A DNA stretch of 64,000 nt, from contig CM075783.1 in assembly GCA_037974665.1 (NCBI GenBank), forward strand, positions 13,101,762 to 13,165,761, given 5' to 3'. Below are positions 11,547 to 22,512 of the stretch, in pieces. Both the position numbers and the translations under genes were made by a program. The first letter of the stretch is position 1. Each line of letters starts with the position of its first letter. This DNA is from Ehretia macrophylla (Eukaryota > Streptophyta > Magnoliopsida > Boraginales > Ehretiaceae). Under the pieces are notes generated by a model, which saw only the letters and a program-made list of their open reading frames with translations, had not been told where the DNA came from and made no database searches.

Positions 11547-14492
11547 TGTGATAACCCGAATTCGGCATGCATTTAATAGCATTTGACTGCATTTAATTAA
11601 ATGTCTAATTAGTTAAATCAACCAATTTGCACTATTTTAATATTTCTCTTGGAAGAATTTAGTAGTTATATATTGAATAATTAAAAGATTATTACCTATT
11701 TCTAATAATTATAATAATTGAATTTCTTCTCTTGTGATTAATTAAGTGTTATCTTAAATGTTAGTGTTTAATTGTATTTGACTATATATTTATATTAACT
11801 TTCATTTGTAGCTTAATATTAACTTCATAATTCTTAAAATATTCTAGAAAAATAGTTAAATTAATTATTTTAAATGAATATTGATTACCTTGATTGTTGT
11901 GATTATTTTAATAATCGGTTTTGGTTGTCTTGCATTAAAATTACTCGGTTTTCAAATAAATGAGGAAAGTAACTCCGAGCGGGAGTGAATTTTAAACTAT
12001 TCTACTATTCTACTTTTCAAAGAATTAAAGTTTTATATTATTGCTCATCACCTTATTAGCGATCGATTATTGACTGTTCGATCGCAATATTTCGAAAATG
12101 AGAGTTAGATAAATATTCTTCGGACTTAGTGAAAAATGTTTTTAGTTTACTTTAACTAGTTTTAGTTGTTTTTCATTTAATTGCATTGTTTTAACTTGAA
12201 TTAGATTTAACGGCATCAAAATAAGCTTATTTGACTATTTTTAATTAAAGTTTGATTTTGCAAATGACCAAAATGCCCTTGTCATCTTTTAAATAATAAA
12301 ACAAGGAAAAAATCAATAAAAACATTTTGCAAAATGCCAACCATATCCCTTGCCATGGCCGAATGGTCATAGGGAGAAAAGAAAGGATTTTTTCTTGCAT
12401 TTTCTTCTACAATTGCGTGTGAAATTGCTCGGGGGTCGTCGCTCAGGTCCTTGCGGGTCTTGGTCTTCAATCTCTATGAGAGTTTTCATGCATTTGTGCA
12501 TATTTTATGAAATTTGATTTTTGATTCAAATTTTTAGATTTGATATTTAATGCGTTATAATGCCTGGAATTGATTAGAAATGCTTCTTTAGGGTTCGTAG
12601 AGCATTGCTTGATAGTTATTTAGCAATTTTTACGGTTGAAACTGCGTATTTGAAATTGGGAAAAAATAATGAATAGTGAATTATGAATAGTAAACACTAG
12701 AATTTCGGATTTCGATCCAAATTGTGATTGATTGATTTGGATAGGTGTCATTAATGATAGAAAGCTAAAATGTGAAATAAAAACAGATCGGCCTTTGTTA
12801 AAATTGGAAATTAGACAAAGAAACGTAAAGGGGCTGTTTGACCAGAAGTTGACCGTGCTCGAATTGAGTTGGGGGTTTTGCAATTGAGGGCATGGAAGCA
12901 CTTTTGGTGCTGTTATGGCGTTGATTGAGTGACCGGTTAGCATAGTTGTAGTTCAAACGCAGTAGGTGGACTTTCGGGCCTCGGGTGAGAAAGTGAAGTT
13001 TAGTGACATAGAAACGTGCCTTGTAGTGCCTGAGTGAATGTAGTGAAATCGTTTTCCTAATCCCATAGCTCGTTTGCTCGTAATTGCCTTTAGAAGTTAG
13101 AGATTGAATAGTGATATTTGTTGTTTTCGTGTTTGAACTGCCGTTACTTGCTTATATTGCTTATAGAATGCTTATGTTGTCTATAGAATGCTTATAATGC
13201 CTATAGAATACTTGTTATTGCTTGATAATGTTAGTTGGTGTTGTTCTTGTTACTTATTTGATTGTAAATGCTTGTTAATGCTTATTACACTTGTTAGAGT
13301 TGATTATTGATTGAAATGTTTAACAATTGTTGAATAATGCTTGATATCTCGTTTATCTCCTCTATTATGTATTGTTGTGCTATCGCTCGTTTATCGCCTT
13401 GTATCGAGTCTTGCATTGCATAGTGTCAGGGCATGAGTGATGGGCCTCTCTGGGTAGCCTCGGGATGCCAGTGTTGGTTGTTCTAGCTCCGTGTCCTATT
13501 CCCTTTTCTCGCTTAGGTTGCCTCCCAGGGAGATTTAGGTCGTAGAATTGATGGTTACTCCTGGGGTATTCCAAACTGGAGTTATAAGGTGGTTGCGTTC
13601 TTATTGTCATCGTTGTCAACATCAAGCTCAAGATTGATGTATCGCTCGTGAAATCGTACATTGCTCGTATGAGTGAACCATAGCCTTCAGAGTGTGGTAT
13701 GGCTTTCAATGGTTGTGTTAATGCTTTCAGTAATTGCTTATTGTATTGATTGTTTGTCTTGATTGCTTGTTTATCAGTTATATTGCTTAACTGTCTTATT
13801 TGCATTGCACGACTTTCTTTCTCTCCAGTTCGATATCTGTCTCGTCCTCACTGAGTATACGTGTTGTGTATACTCACTCATTACCACCACATTTTAGGAA
13901 ATGTCATGTTAGCTGGAAAGTTCATGATTTCGTGAAAGCTCGTGCTTGAAGAGTTGTCTTGCGTGCCTATGTGGCTTGAGTTGTCGAAGTTGTAAAGATG
14001 TATGCTTTTATGTATTGTATGTATTTATTGTTAAAAGAAATGTAATCTAAATTAGCTAAATAGTTGAGGTGATTGATAAGTTAGTTATGTATTCAGTAAT
14101 ATAGTTTAACTTCAATGCATGTTTGTAATGTCTAAAGGAAAAGAGTTAGAATGACATGATAGTTTATTTTATGCAGTAGCTTAGTATGGTTTAATTATCT
14201 AGTTTGAATGTATTTGTCAAGAATGAAAAGAGATAGGTTAGCTTTTTAATTAGAAATGTATGTATATTTGCTAAGTTTAATTGATGAGAACCGAGGCTCG
14301 GATGGCCTTGAGGTGTTTGTATGGTTGGACACGGTGTTGGTCCACTTATATGCTGTCGCAGGTTTTACATTTCGCCTAGAAACAGGGGAGACTCCGTCCG
14401 TTTTCCCTGAAAATTATGTCCGGGTTTGGATTTGGGTTGTGATTAGATCGATTGTTAGAACTCCCGGTCTCGTGAGGGATCGGGGTGTTACA
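11547..14492 (+). repeat. 5' LTR of the LARD
   Basis: Starts TGTGATAACCCGAATTCGG and ends GGGATCGGGGTGTTACA. It contains a run of short GCTTATAG/TGCTTGTTA-type repeats (about 13145-13275), a GGTCGTAGAATTGATGG box (13530) and a CTCACTGAGTATACG box (13850). Only non-coding sequence is seen. Confidence 0.9.
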
Positions 14493-14494
14493 GG

Positions 14495-14506
14495 TGGTAT
14501 TAGAGC
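14495..14506 (+). promoter_or_regulatory. Primer-binding site of the LARD
   Basis: TGGTATTAGAGC, two bases after the 5' LTR, differs at one base from the tRNA-iMet complement TGGTATCAGAGC used by most plant LTR elements. Confidence 0.85.
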
Positions 14507-16279
14507 TTGTCTAGCTCATAAGCCGGGACAAAGTCCTCGGTCTAGTGGTAGTGGTCCTTGAATGTGTGCTTGTTAAGTGTGTCTTGAAAGTGTATGCTTG
14601 TATGTGAGATTGTGTGTCTTGATCTGAATGTGTGCTCCTATGTGATATAGTTATGTGTTATGTATTAATTGTGTGCTAAGTAAAGTGAAGTGTCTATTTG
14701 TGCATTGAATTGACCTATCAAATTGGCATCGTGAATCAGATTGATCTCATGGATTGTTATTTGCTTGGAGTATTGCTTGTGATGTGTGTATTAGAATGTC
14801 TTGAATTAGCTATGCCGTGATTTAAATTGATTATGTTGTGCTTGACTTGATTGTCGTGCTTGAGAGACTTTGTTGAATAAACTATTTTGTAAGCTTGCTG
14901 GCATAATAGCTTAAGGCATATGTATAACTGTGATATATTGGCATTCATACATGTCCTATTGAAATGGTAAGTAAGTCCCCTTTCTCCCCTGAAGAAAGTG
15001 GTTCACAGTTGGCCTTTCAAGGTGTATGGACTGGCAGGAAATGAATGGCATTTGACTAGCCTTTATTTGGGAATTGGTGTTTGCTGTTGGAGCTCGGTTA
15101 TTGGCAAATCTCTATGGTCCTCCTCTGTGCTTAATAGTTGTGAAAGAGTAGCTTTCTCTTGGGGTTTTATTTGGATATTCTTTGGAGCATTCTTTGGTTT
15201 TCTTAATGGATATTCTTTGGAGACTTCTGTTGGCATTTCTCGATGGATTTGGCTATTGGGATTTTAATCGGCCTTACTGCACAGTATTATCTATGGTATA
15301 TGTGTCTCGGTCTTTATTGGTGTTATACTGGCATCCCTGATTGGAAATTCTTCAATGGTATTTTCTGGAATTCTCAGTGGCCAATTATTTAATATTTACT
15401 TATTAGGCAAACTTGGCTACTTTCTTATTGGAGCATTGTTTCGGATATCTTCTTTAGTGTTCCTCAGTAGGTTTGGTATTTGAAATTCCTATCAGACTTA
15501 TTGTATAGTACTACTTATGGTATTCTTTGAAATTCTTATTGGGCGTTCTATTGGTATTTTTCTTATTGGCAAGATTGTATAAAGTTCTCACTTGGCAAAT
15601 AGTGAAGAGGCCTCAGAGTTTGGTTTTGGTGGGAAACTATGTTTGTTATTCAACTTGGTTGTTTTATTGGGCACATTGTATTTTCTCTGCTATTTCCTTT
15701 GACATTCCTCTCAGCATTTGATAGCAAAACTCGGAATCTAATTGGTTGTCCCATGGGGTTATTATTTGGAAGGCTTCTTTGGAACTTTAGAAGTATATTT
15801 GATTGGGTTTCTTAGTATTTTCTTCAGCACTCTTAACAGGGAATTCTTCTATGAAATTCATGACCAGCGGGGTAATTCTTTGGACCTCTAGATAGAACCT
15901 TTGATTGAGCCTTTATTTGGCTTTTTGCTTGGGGATTCTCAAGCAGTAATAGTTGAACTTCTACTAGAGATTCGTGTATGGGATATTCATTCGGTATTCC
16001 TCTTATCATTAATATGTGATGTGATTTTATCTACAGTATCTTTGCTTTAGTCTTTATTGGTATTATCTCAGCGTTTCTGGTTGGAATTTATTCTTCTTCG
16101 GTATTCGTGCCAACGGGATTTTTGTACGGTATCTACATTTGAGCTTTTATTTGGCGTTACCACTTGGCATTTCTACTTGAACTTTCCTATTGGCCGTCTT
16201 GATTAAATAGTTGTTCAGTAGCTAATGAAGACTAGTCAGAGTTGGATTTCAATGGATACAGAGTTCTATTGGAAGAAGA
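14507..16279 (+). other. Non-coding internal region of the LARD
   Basis: The plus strand is strongly enriched in T and G. From about 15000 to 16200 it is built of degenerate short motifs such as ATTGGTATT, TTTATTTGG and CTTATTGG. Open frames in it are hydrophobic and short and match nothing I recognise, so I do not call a gene. It shows no similarity to gag-pol. Confidence 0.6.
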
Positions 16280-16313
16280 ATTGCGAGGACGCAATTGTTT
16301 TAAGGGGGAAGGA
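16280..16313 (+). promoter_or_regulatory. Hairpin and polypurine tract preceding the LARD 3' LTR
   Basis: AATTGCG-AGGA-CGCAATT forms a 7-bp stem, followed by GTTTTAAGGGGGAAGGA, the plus-strand priming site, directly before the LTR at 16314. Gypsy D has the same stem with loop TGGG and nearly the same tract (complement of 57680-57716). Confidence 0.8.
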
Positions 16314-19266
16314 TGTGATAACCCGAACCCGGCATGGATTTAATAGCATTTGACTGCATTTAATTAAATGTCTAATTTGTTAAATCAACCAATTTGCACT
16401 ATTTCAATATTTCTCTTGAAAGCATTTAGTAGTTGTATATTGAATAATTAAAAGATTATTACATATTTCTAATAATTATAGTAATTGAATTTCTTCTCTT
16501 GTGATTAATTAAGTGTTATCTTAAATGTTAGTGTTTAATTGTATTTGACTATGTGTTTATATTAACTTTCATTTGTAACTTAATATTAACTTCATAATTC
16601 TTAAAATATTCTAGAAATAGTTAAATTAATTATTTTAAATGAATATTGATTACCTTGATTGTTGTGATTATTTTAATAATCGGTTTTGGTTGTCTTGCGT
16701 TAAAATCACTCGATTTTCAAATAAATGAGGAAAGTAACTCCGAGCCGGAGTGAATTTTAAACTATTCTACTATTCTACTTTTCAAAGAATTAAAGTTTTA
16801 TATTATTGCTCATTACCTTATTAGCGATCGATTATTGACTGTTCGATCGCAATATTTTGAAAATGAGAGTTAGAGAAATATTCTTCGGACTTAGTGAAAA
16901 ATGTTTTTAGTTTAATTTAACTAGTTTTAGTTGTTTTTCATTTAATTGCATTGTTTTAACTTGAATTAGATTTAACGGCATCAAAATAAGCTTATTTGAC
17001 TATTTTTAATTAAAGTTTGATTTTGCAAATGACCAAAATGCCCTTATCATCTTTTAAATAATAAAACGAGGCAAAAATCAATAAAAACATTTTGCAAAAT
17101 GCCAACTATATCCCTTGCCATGGCCGAATGGTCATAGGGAGAAAAGAAAGGATTTTTTCTTGCATTTTCTTCTACAATTGTGCGTGGAATTGCTCGGGGG
17201 TCGTCGCTCGGGTCCTTGCGGGTCTTGGTCTTCAATCTCTGTGAGGGTTTTCATGCATTTGTGCATATTTTATGAAATTTGTTTTTTGATTCAAATTTTT
17301 AGATTTGATATTTAATGCGTTATAATGCCTGAAATTGATTGGAAATGCTTCTTTAGGGTTCGTAGAGCATTGCTTGATAGTTATTTAGCAATTTTTACGG
17401 TTGAAACTGCGTATTTGAAATTGGGAAAAAATAATAAATAGTGAATTATGAATAGTAAATCCTAGAATTTCGGATTTCGATCCGAATTGCGATTGATTGA
17501 TTTGGATAGGTGTCATTAATGATAGAAAGCTAAAATGTGAAATAAAAATAGATCGGCCTTTGTTAAAATTGGAAATTAGACAAAGAAACGTAAAGGGGCC
17601 GTTTGACCAAAAGTTGACCGTGCTCGAATTGAGTTGGGGGTTTTGCAATTGAGGGCATGGAAGCACTTTTGGCGCTGTTGTAGCGATGATTGAGTGACCG
17701 GTTAGCATAGTTGTAGTTCAAACGCAGTAGGTGGACTTTCGGGCCTCGGGTGAGAAAGTGAAGTTTAGTGACATAGAAACGTGCCTTGTAGTGCCTGAGT
17801 GAATGTAGTGAAATCGTTTTCCTAATCCCGTAGCTCGTTTGCTCGTAATTGCCTTTAGAAGTTAGAGATTAAATAGTGATATTTGTTGTTTTCGTGTTTG
17901 AACTGCCGTTACCTGCTTATATTGCTTATAGAATACTTATGTTACCTATAGAATGCTTATAATGCCTATAGAATACTTGTTATTGCTTGATAATGTTAGT
18001 TGGTGTTGTTCTTGTTACTTGTTTGATTGTAAATGCTTGTTAATGCTTGTTAATGCTTATTACGCTTGTTAGAGTTGATTATTGATTGAAATGTTTAACA
18101 ATTGTTGAATAATGCTTGATATATCGTTTATCTCCTCTATTCTGTATTGTTGTGCTATCGCTCGTTTATCGCCTTGTATCGAGTCTTGCATTGCATAGTG
18201 TCAGGGCGTGAGTGTGGGCCTCTCTGGGTAGCCTCAGGTTGCCAGTATTGGTTACTCTAGCTCCGTGTCCTATTCCCTTTTCTCGCTTGGGTTGCCTCCC
18301 AGGGAGATTTAGGTCGTAGAATTGATGGTTACTCCCTGGGTATTCCAAACTAGAGTTATAAGGTGGTTGCGCGCTTATTGTCATCGTTGTCAACATCAAG
18401 CTCGAGATTGATGTATCGCTCGTGAAATCGTACATTGCTCGTATGAGTGAACCATAGCCTTCAGAGTGTGGTATAGCTTTCAATGGTTGTGTTAATGCTT
18501 TTAGTAATTGCTTATTGTATTGATTGTTTGTCTTGATTGCTTGTTTATCAGTTATATTGCTTAACTGTCTTATTTGCATTGCACGACTTTCTTTATCTCC
18601 AGTTCGATATCTGTCTCGCCCTCACTGAGTATACGTGTTGTGTATACTCACTCCTCACCACCATATTTCAGGAAATGTCATGTTGGCTGGAAAGTTCGTG
18701 ATTTCGTGAAAGCTCGTGCTTGAAGAGTTTTCTTGCGTGCCTATGTGGCTTGAGTTGTCGAAGTTGTAAAGATGTATGCTTTTATGTATTGTATGTATTT
18801 ATTGTTAAAAGAAATGTAATCTAAATTAGCTAAATAGTTGAGGTGATTGATAAGTTAGTTATGTATTCAGTAATATAGTTTAACTTCAATGCATGTTTGT
18901 AATGTCTAAAGGAAAAGAGTTAGAATGGCATGATAGTTTATTTTATGCAGTAGCTTAGTATGGTTTAATTGTCTAGTTTGAATGTATTTGTCAAGAATGA
19001 AAAGAGATAGGTTAGCTTTTTAATTGGAAATGTATGTATACTTGCTGAGTTTAATTGATGAGAACCGAGGCTCGGATGGCCTTGAGGTGTTTGTATGGTT
19101 GGACACAGTGTTGGTCCACTTATATGCTGTTGTAGGTTTTACATTTCGCCTAAAAACAAGGGAGACTCCGTCCGTTTTCCCTGAAAATTATGCCCGGGTT
19201 TGGATTTGGGTTGTAATTAGATCGATTGTTAGAACTCCCGGTCTCATGAGGGATTGGGGTATTACA
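16314..19266 (+). repeat. 3' LTR of the LARD
   Basis: Starts TGTGATAACCCGAACCCGGC and ends GATTGGGGTATTACA. It differs from the 5' LTR by scattered, mostly transition substitutions and small indels, including one extra TGCTTGTTAA-type unit near 18045. Confidence 0.9.
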
Positions 19267-19273
19267 TATACCA

Positions 19274-19554
19274 TGTAAGTATGGTAATTATATTTCACAC
19301 AAAGAGGTTTACATCATGGCACTATTTATAGTACAGTAGGTTACAGCAACAAGTATGATAAGGATGCAAGATAACTATAAGCTCTAGGATTACAACAATT
19401 AAGCTAAACGAAAACATATTCGAAGTTATCTTCTATCACAGACAAAGTGATATAATTGCTGTCCAATCTAACTTATTATTTAGAAAGAAAATAAATATTA
19501 CTGATGTCCATGCTAACTTTATCATTTAGAAAGTAAAGAAATATTGGGCATCAG
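19274..19554 (-). mobile_element. Copia LTR remnant with PBS split by the LARD
   Basis: Read on the minus strand this has a TATA-like box (CTATAAATAG, about 19325), an R-like region and an end at ACCATACTTACA. If the LARD and one TATAC copy are removed, the next bases read TGGTATAGAGG, a one-base-deleted form of the tRNA-iMet PBS. The LARD therefore appears to have landed exactly in the PBS of an older minus-strand copia element inside the hAT. The LTR start (TGATGCCCAATATTTC at 19554) is a guess from the TG dinucleotide. No downstream gag is recognisable beyond it. Confidence 0.5.
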
Positions 19555-19929
19555 ACACAAAAACCAAATTATATTAGCTTGTTTTATTTTATTCTTTATC
19601 ACAAGCAATGGTACTATATATATATTTTTTAATTTTGAAATTCACAAGCAATCTTATGTGGTCTTTGTTTGTTTGGACATAAAATTGCTTTGGAATTTAG
19701 TTTGCAAGATAGTGATTATTAGAAAAGTAACAAAAAAACATATATTAATATTCATTCAAAAGAAGAATTTCAACTAAAAACTGTTAATAGAAACATAATA
19801 TATCAAATTAATCTAGTTTTAAATTTGTGACCGAATCGGTACGATTCACGATTCGATACGATTCACGATTCAAAAAAATGACATTTCGATTCACGATACA
19901 GTTCACGATTCGACAACTATGGCGACAAT

Positions 19930-20263
19930 TACTTTTGCGACAGAAAGAGAGAAATGAAATAGTGAAGGTTTACTTTGCAATGAAATGGTGACAGAAATTA
20001 ACAAAATAATCTAAAGTTAAAAATTTATATGGTGACGGAGTGGCGATGAAAATTAATAAAATAATTAAAAATAAAAAATTAATATGGTGACGGATTGGTG
20101 ATGATGTTTTATAAAATAATAAAAAATAAAAATTAATTTAGCGACAGACTCGGAAAAAATAAATATTTATTTGTCTTTAATTTGGGGATGAATTTTTAAT
20201 TTTTTGTCCAATGCAGAGACGACGTTACATTTTTTGTCACCTGATGTCTTTTTTCTTGTAGTG
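19930..20263 (+). repeat. CACTA right subterminal region and terminus
   Basis: Multiple imperfect copies of ATGGTGACGGAxTGGTGATG and AAAATAAAAATTAAT spaced about 60 bp lead to the terminus CACTACAAGAAAAAAGAC (reverse complement of 20246-20263). Such repeats are the expected binding sites of TNPA-type proteins. Confidence 0.75.
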
Positions 20264-20439
20264 CAAAATATTGTAGTGTTTACTTTCTTTACCATGAAGA
20301 AGTAATACCCTTATGCTATTATAAAAATACATATGCATTTTAGTATCTACATTATGTAGATATAACCAAAGATATATTGTGATTCAACTTTCTTTTTGTA
20401 AAGAATAATTAGTGTAATAGATTTTTTAATTAAACAAAT

Positions 20440-20697
20440 TATTAAAAATAATAAATAATATAATAAATCTCTCTCTAACAACTTCAACTTTTAAATTAAA
20501 TGATTTCTTAACATGGTATCAGAGTCTAGGTACTAAAAGATCTTGGCTTCAAAACTTACCATCACTCGTTTTAAAATATTAAAACTGTCCAAGTGTATGA
20601 CTCAAAAACTAACTTCATCTACACTTACGAGGGCATATTGAAGTTAATAAACTACTCTTTAACATGTTAAACTTTTAGATGTGATTGTCACTTGACA
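20440..20697 (+). mobile_element. TRIM element (terminal-repeat retrotransposon in miniature)
   Basis: The 5' LTR (20440-20513, 74 bp) shares its layout with the solo LTR at 26647-26720: CTCTCTAACA, then CTTTTA-AT-A-ATG, then CTTAACA. It is followed directly by TGGTATCAGAGTC (20514-20526), a tRNA-iMet PBS. A short internal region ends in a GAGGGCA purine tract before the shorter 3' LTR (20635-20697). Flanks CAAAT (20435-20439) and CAAAC (20698-20702) match at four of five bases. There is no coding sequence. Confidence 0.7.
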
Positions 20698-21453
20698 CAA
20701 ACAATAATTGTTAAGGTTCATAGGAAGTGAATAGATTTTAAGCATTTGAAGAAATTGTGTGCACATATTGTATTTTTTTTTTTTTTTTTGCAAATCACAT
20801 ATTGTGTTGTTGTTGGCACATGAGGAAGATAGAGTTTTTTCCCATAATTTTTTTAGTGATGAATTAATTTGTATATTTCACAATGTATGGACACTATTTT
20901 GACATCCATTATCAAATATTTTATTTGTTGCAATATGTAAAATTATTGCAAAAAGGCGAAAAACCATTACATATGACTTTAACTGTCGCTTATGGTACGG
21001 TTGCATATGGTCTCATTGCAACAATGATTCTTTTGTAAATAATATGAATATTGCAATTACACTATGATTTTAAAATAGTTGCGTAAAAGTAATCAAATGA
21101 GCAATTATTAACAAAATGTGATAAAATAACTTTAAAATGTTGCAATTAAATAAAAGTGTTACAAAAAATTTTAGCTTATACAATGATTAAAAAACCATTG
21201 CAATATATAGGTGAGTTTTATTGTAACGGTTTTTTATTTTTTAATTGGAATCTTATAAAAGAGCTAAAATATTATACTGGTCATACGCAAAATTTTTGCT
21301 GAATATGTTATGCCATCTAGCTAAATCCCATAACTTCACAGACCATGAGAGTTGTGAAATCAAGATACGGGTTGTATAATAATCTTCAACATGTATTTTA
21401 ATTTTCCCGTAAACTAGGAATAAGCACTGCAAAGGACACATCTTTTTTCTTTA
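20698..21453. other. AT-rich spacer, no gene seen
   Basis: Contains a T-run near 20770 and repeated short phrases such as TTGCAAxAA and AACCATTGCAA that suggest an old MITE, but ends could not be defined. Confidence 0.4.
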
Positions 21454-21756
21454 GGCAGTGATTGGTATGTGGGAATGAGTTGGGAATGGAATGACATTCT
21501 CAATTCTATTTTAATTCCCATGTTTGGTATGAGGGAATGAACTTGGGAATGTCATTCCTAATGGAATCTCATTCCCACATACATGGGAATAGCCATTCCA
21601 GACTAAATACATGGGAATGGCTCATTCCCATGTATTTGGGAATCAACTTGACTACCATACCCTTTATAAATAATTTGTTTTACAATAATAATAATAATAA
21701 TTAAAAAATATAATATTAATTATTATAAAAATAATAATAATTATTATTATTATGAA

Positions 21757-21803
<47 letters not shown>

Positions 21804-22106
21804 TAAATAATAGTGATTAAATAATAATAATAATAATAATTAAAAATATAATAATATTATTATGAAAATAATAATAATAATTATTATTATAATAATAAAA
21901 AAGATAATAATAATAATAAATAAATAAAATAATAAAATAATAATAAAAACAAAATTAAAAAATAATAATAATAATAATAATTAAAAATATAATAATATTA
22001 TTATAAAAATAATAATTATTATTATTATTATAATAAATAAAAAGATAATAATAATATTAATAAATAAAATAATAAAAACAAAAATAAAAAATAATAATAG
22101 TGATTA

Positions 22107-22139
<33 letters not shown>

Positions 22140-22512
22140 TAAAAATATAATAATATTTTGTTATTAATAATAATTATTATTTTTATTTTTTTTTTTTTTA
22201 TTATTTTTTATTATTGTTGTTGTTGTTGTTATAATTATTTTTATTTATTATTTATTATTATTATTATTTATTATTATTATTTATATTTATATTGTTTACA
22301 ATTATATTTATTTTTATTTTTATTTTTAATACTATAATAATAAAAGGGTAATTATGTCATATTATACAAGTCATTTGTATTACTACTCCTAATTCCTATA
22401 GCATACCAAACATGTCATTCTCATTACCAAGTTTATTCCATTCCCAATTTCATTCCATTCCTTGGTTCATTCCATTCTTGTCCAAATCCATTCCAATATA
22501 TCAATTAGTTCC
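21454..22512. mobile_element. Tourist-like MITE, copy 2 (inverted relative to copy 1)
   Basis: The left terminus GGCAGTGATTGGTAT follows TTA (21451-21453). The right end is diverged (reverse-complemented GGAACTAATTGATAT) and its target duplication has decayed. Subterminal GGAATGA/TCATTCC repeats and the long (AAT)n core match 722-1684 in reverse orientation. It is non-coding. Confidence 0.75.
21677..22340. repeat. (AAT)n/(ATT)n tract in MITE copy 2
   Basis: A-rich AAT repeats up to about 22165, then T-rich ATT repeats, mirroring copy 1. Internal duplications of a block containing TAATAATATTATTATGAAAATAA are visible near 21850 and 21990. Confidence 0.85.

Larger units (their letters stand above)
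11547..19266 (+). mobile_element. Non-autonomous LTR retrotransposon (LARD type)
   Basis: Two direct LTRs (2946 and 2953 bp, differing at only a few percent of positions by eye) enclose a 1.8-kb internal region. The perfect 5-bp duplication TATAC flanks the element (11542-11546 and 19267-19271). A tRNA-iMet-type PBS follows the 5' LTR and a polypurine tract precedes the 3' LTR. No gag, protease, RT or integrase motif occurs internally in any frame, so it must have used proteins of another element. LTR boxes and the PPT region match gypsy D at the right end of the window. Confidence 0.9.
10971..19921 (+). mobile_element. Non-autonomous hAT element carrying a subtilase fragment, split by a LARD
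   Basis: The left terminus is CTCTGTTGTCAGAATCG and the right terminus, reverse-complemented, is CATAGTTGTCGAATCG. The same 8 bp, GCGACAAT, flank both ends (10963-10970 and 19922-19929), the duplication length of hAT transposons. Both ends carry dense subterminal copies of GAATCGT/ACGATTC (10980-11126 and 19831-19915). Removing the LARD with its target duplication leaves an element of about 1.2 kb with no transposase, so it would have needed hAT transposase in trans. It sits inside the CACTA element. The first two bases of the left terminus have drifted relative to the right. Confidence 0.85.
5176..20263 (+). mobile_element. Degenerate CACTA (En/Spm) transposon, split by two insertions
   Basis: The right end is clear: 20235-20263 ends TTTCTTGTAGTG, the complement of the canonical CACTACAAGAAA terminus. 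It is preceded by subterminal sequence rich in GTGACGG/GCGACAG motifs. Coding remnants of TNP2-type (5338-5575) and TNPA-type (5712-6405, 10347-10700) proteins lie in plus orientation. The left terminus was not found; near 5176-5330 there are subterminal-like GTCACC/GTCGCC motifs next to the TNP2 tail, so much of the left half is deleted. A solo LTR (6565-10341) and a hAT element (10971-19921) interrupt it. Without these, only about 2.4 kb of CACTA sequence remains. Confidence 0.75.

Noticed and set aside
14998-15721. Hydrophobic open frames inside the LARD that could suggest membrane proteins
   Set aside because: They arise from the T/G-rich repetitive interior, lack conserved motifs, and stops are frequent in between.
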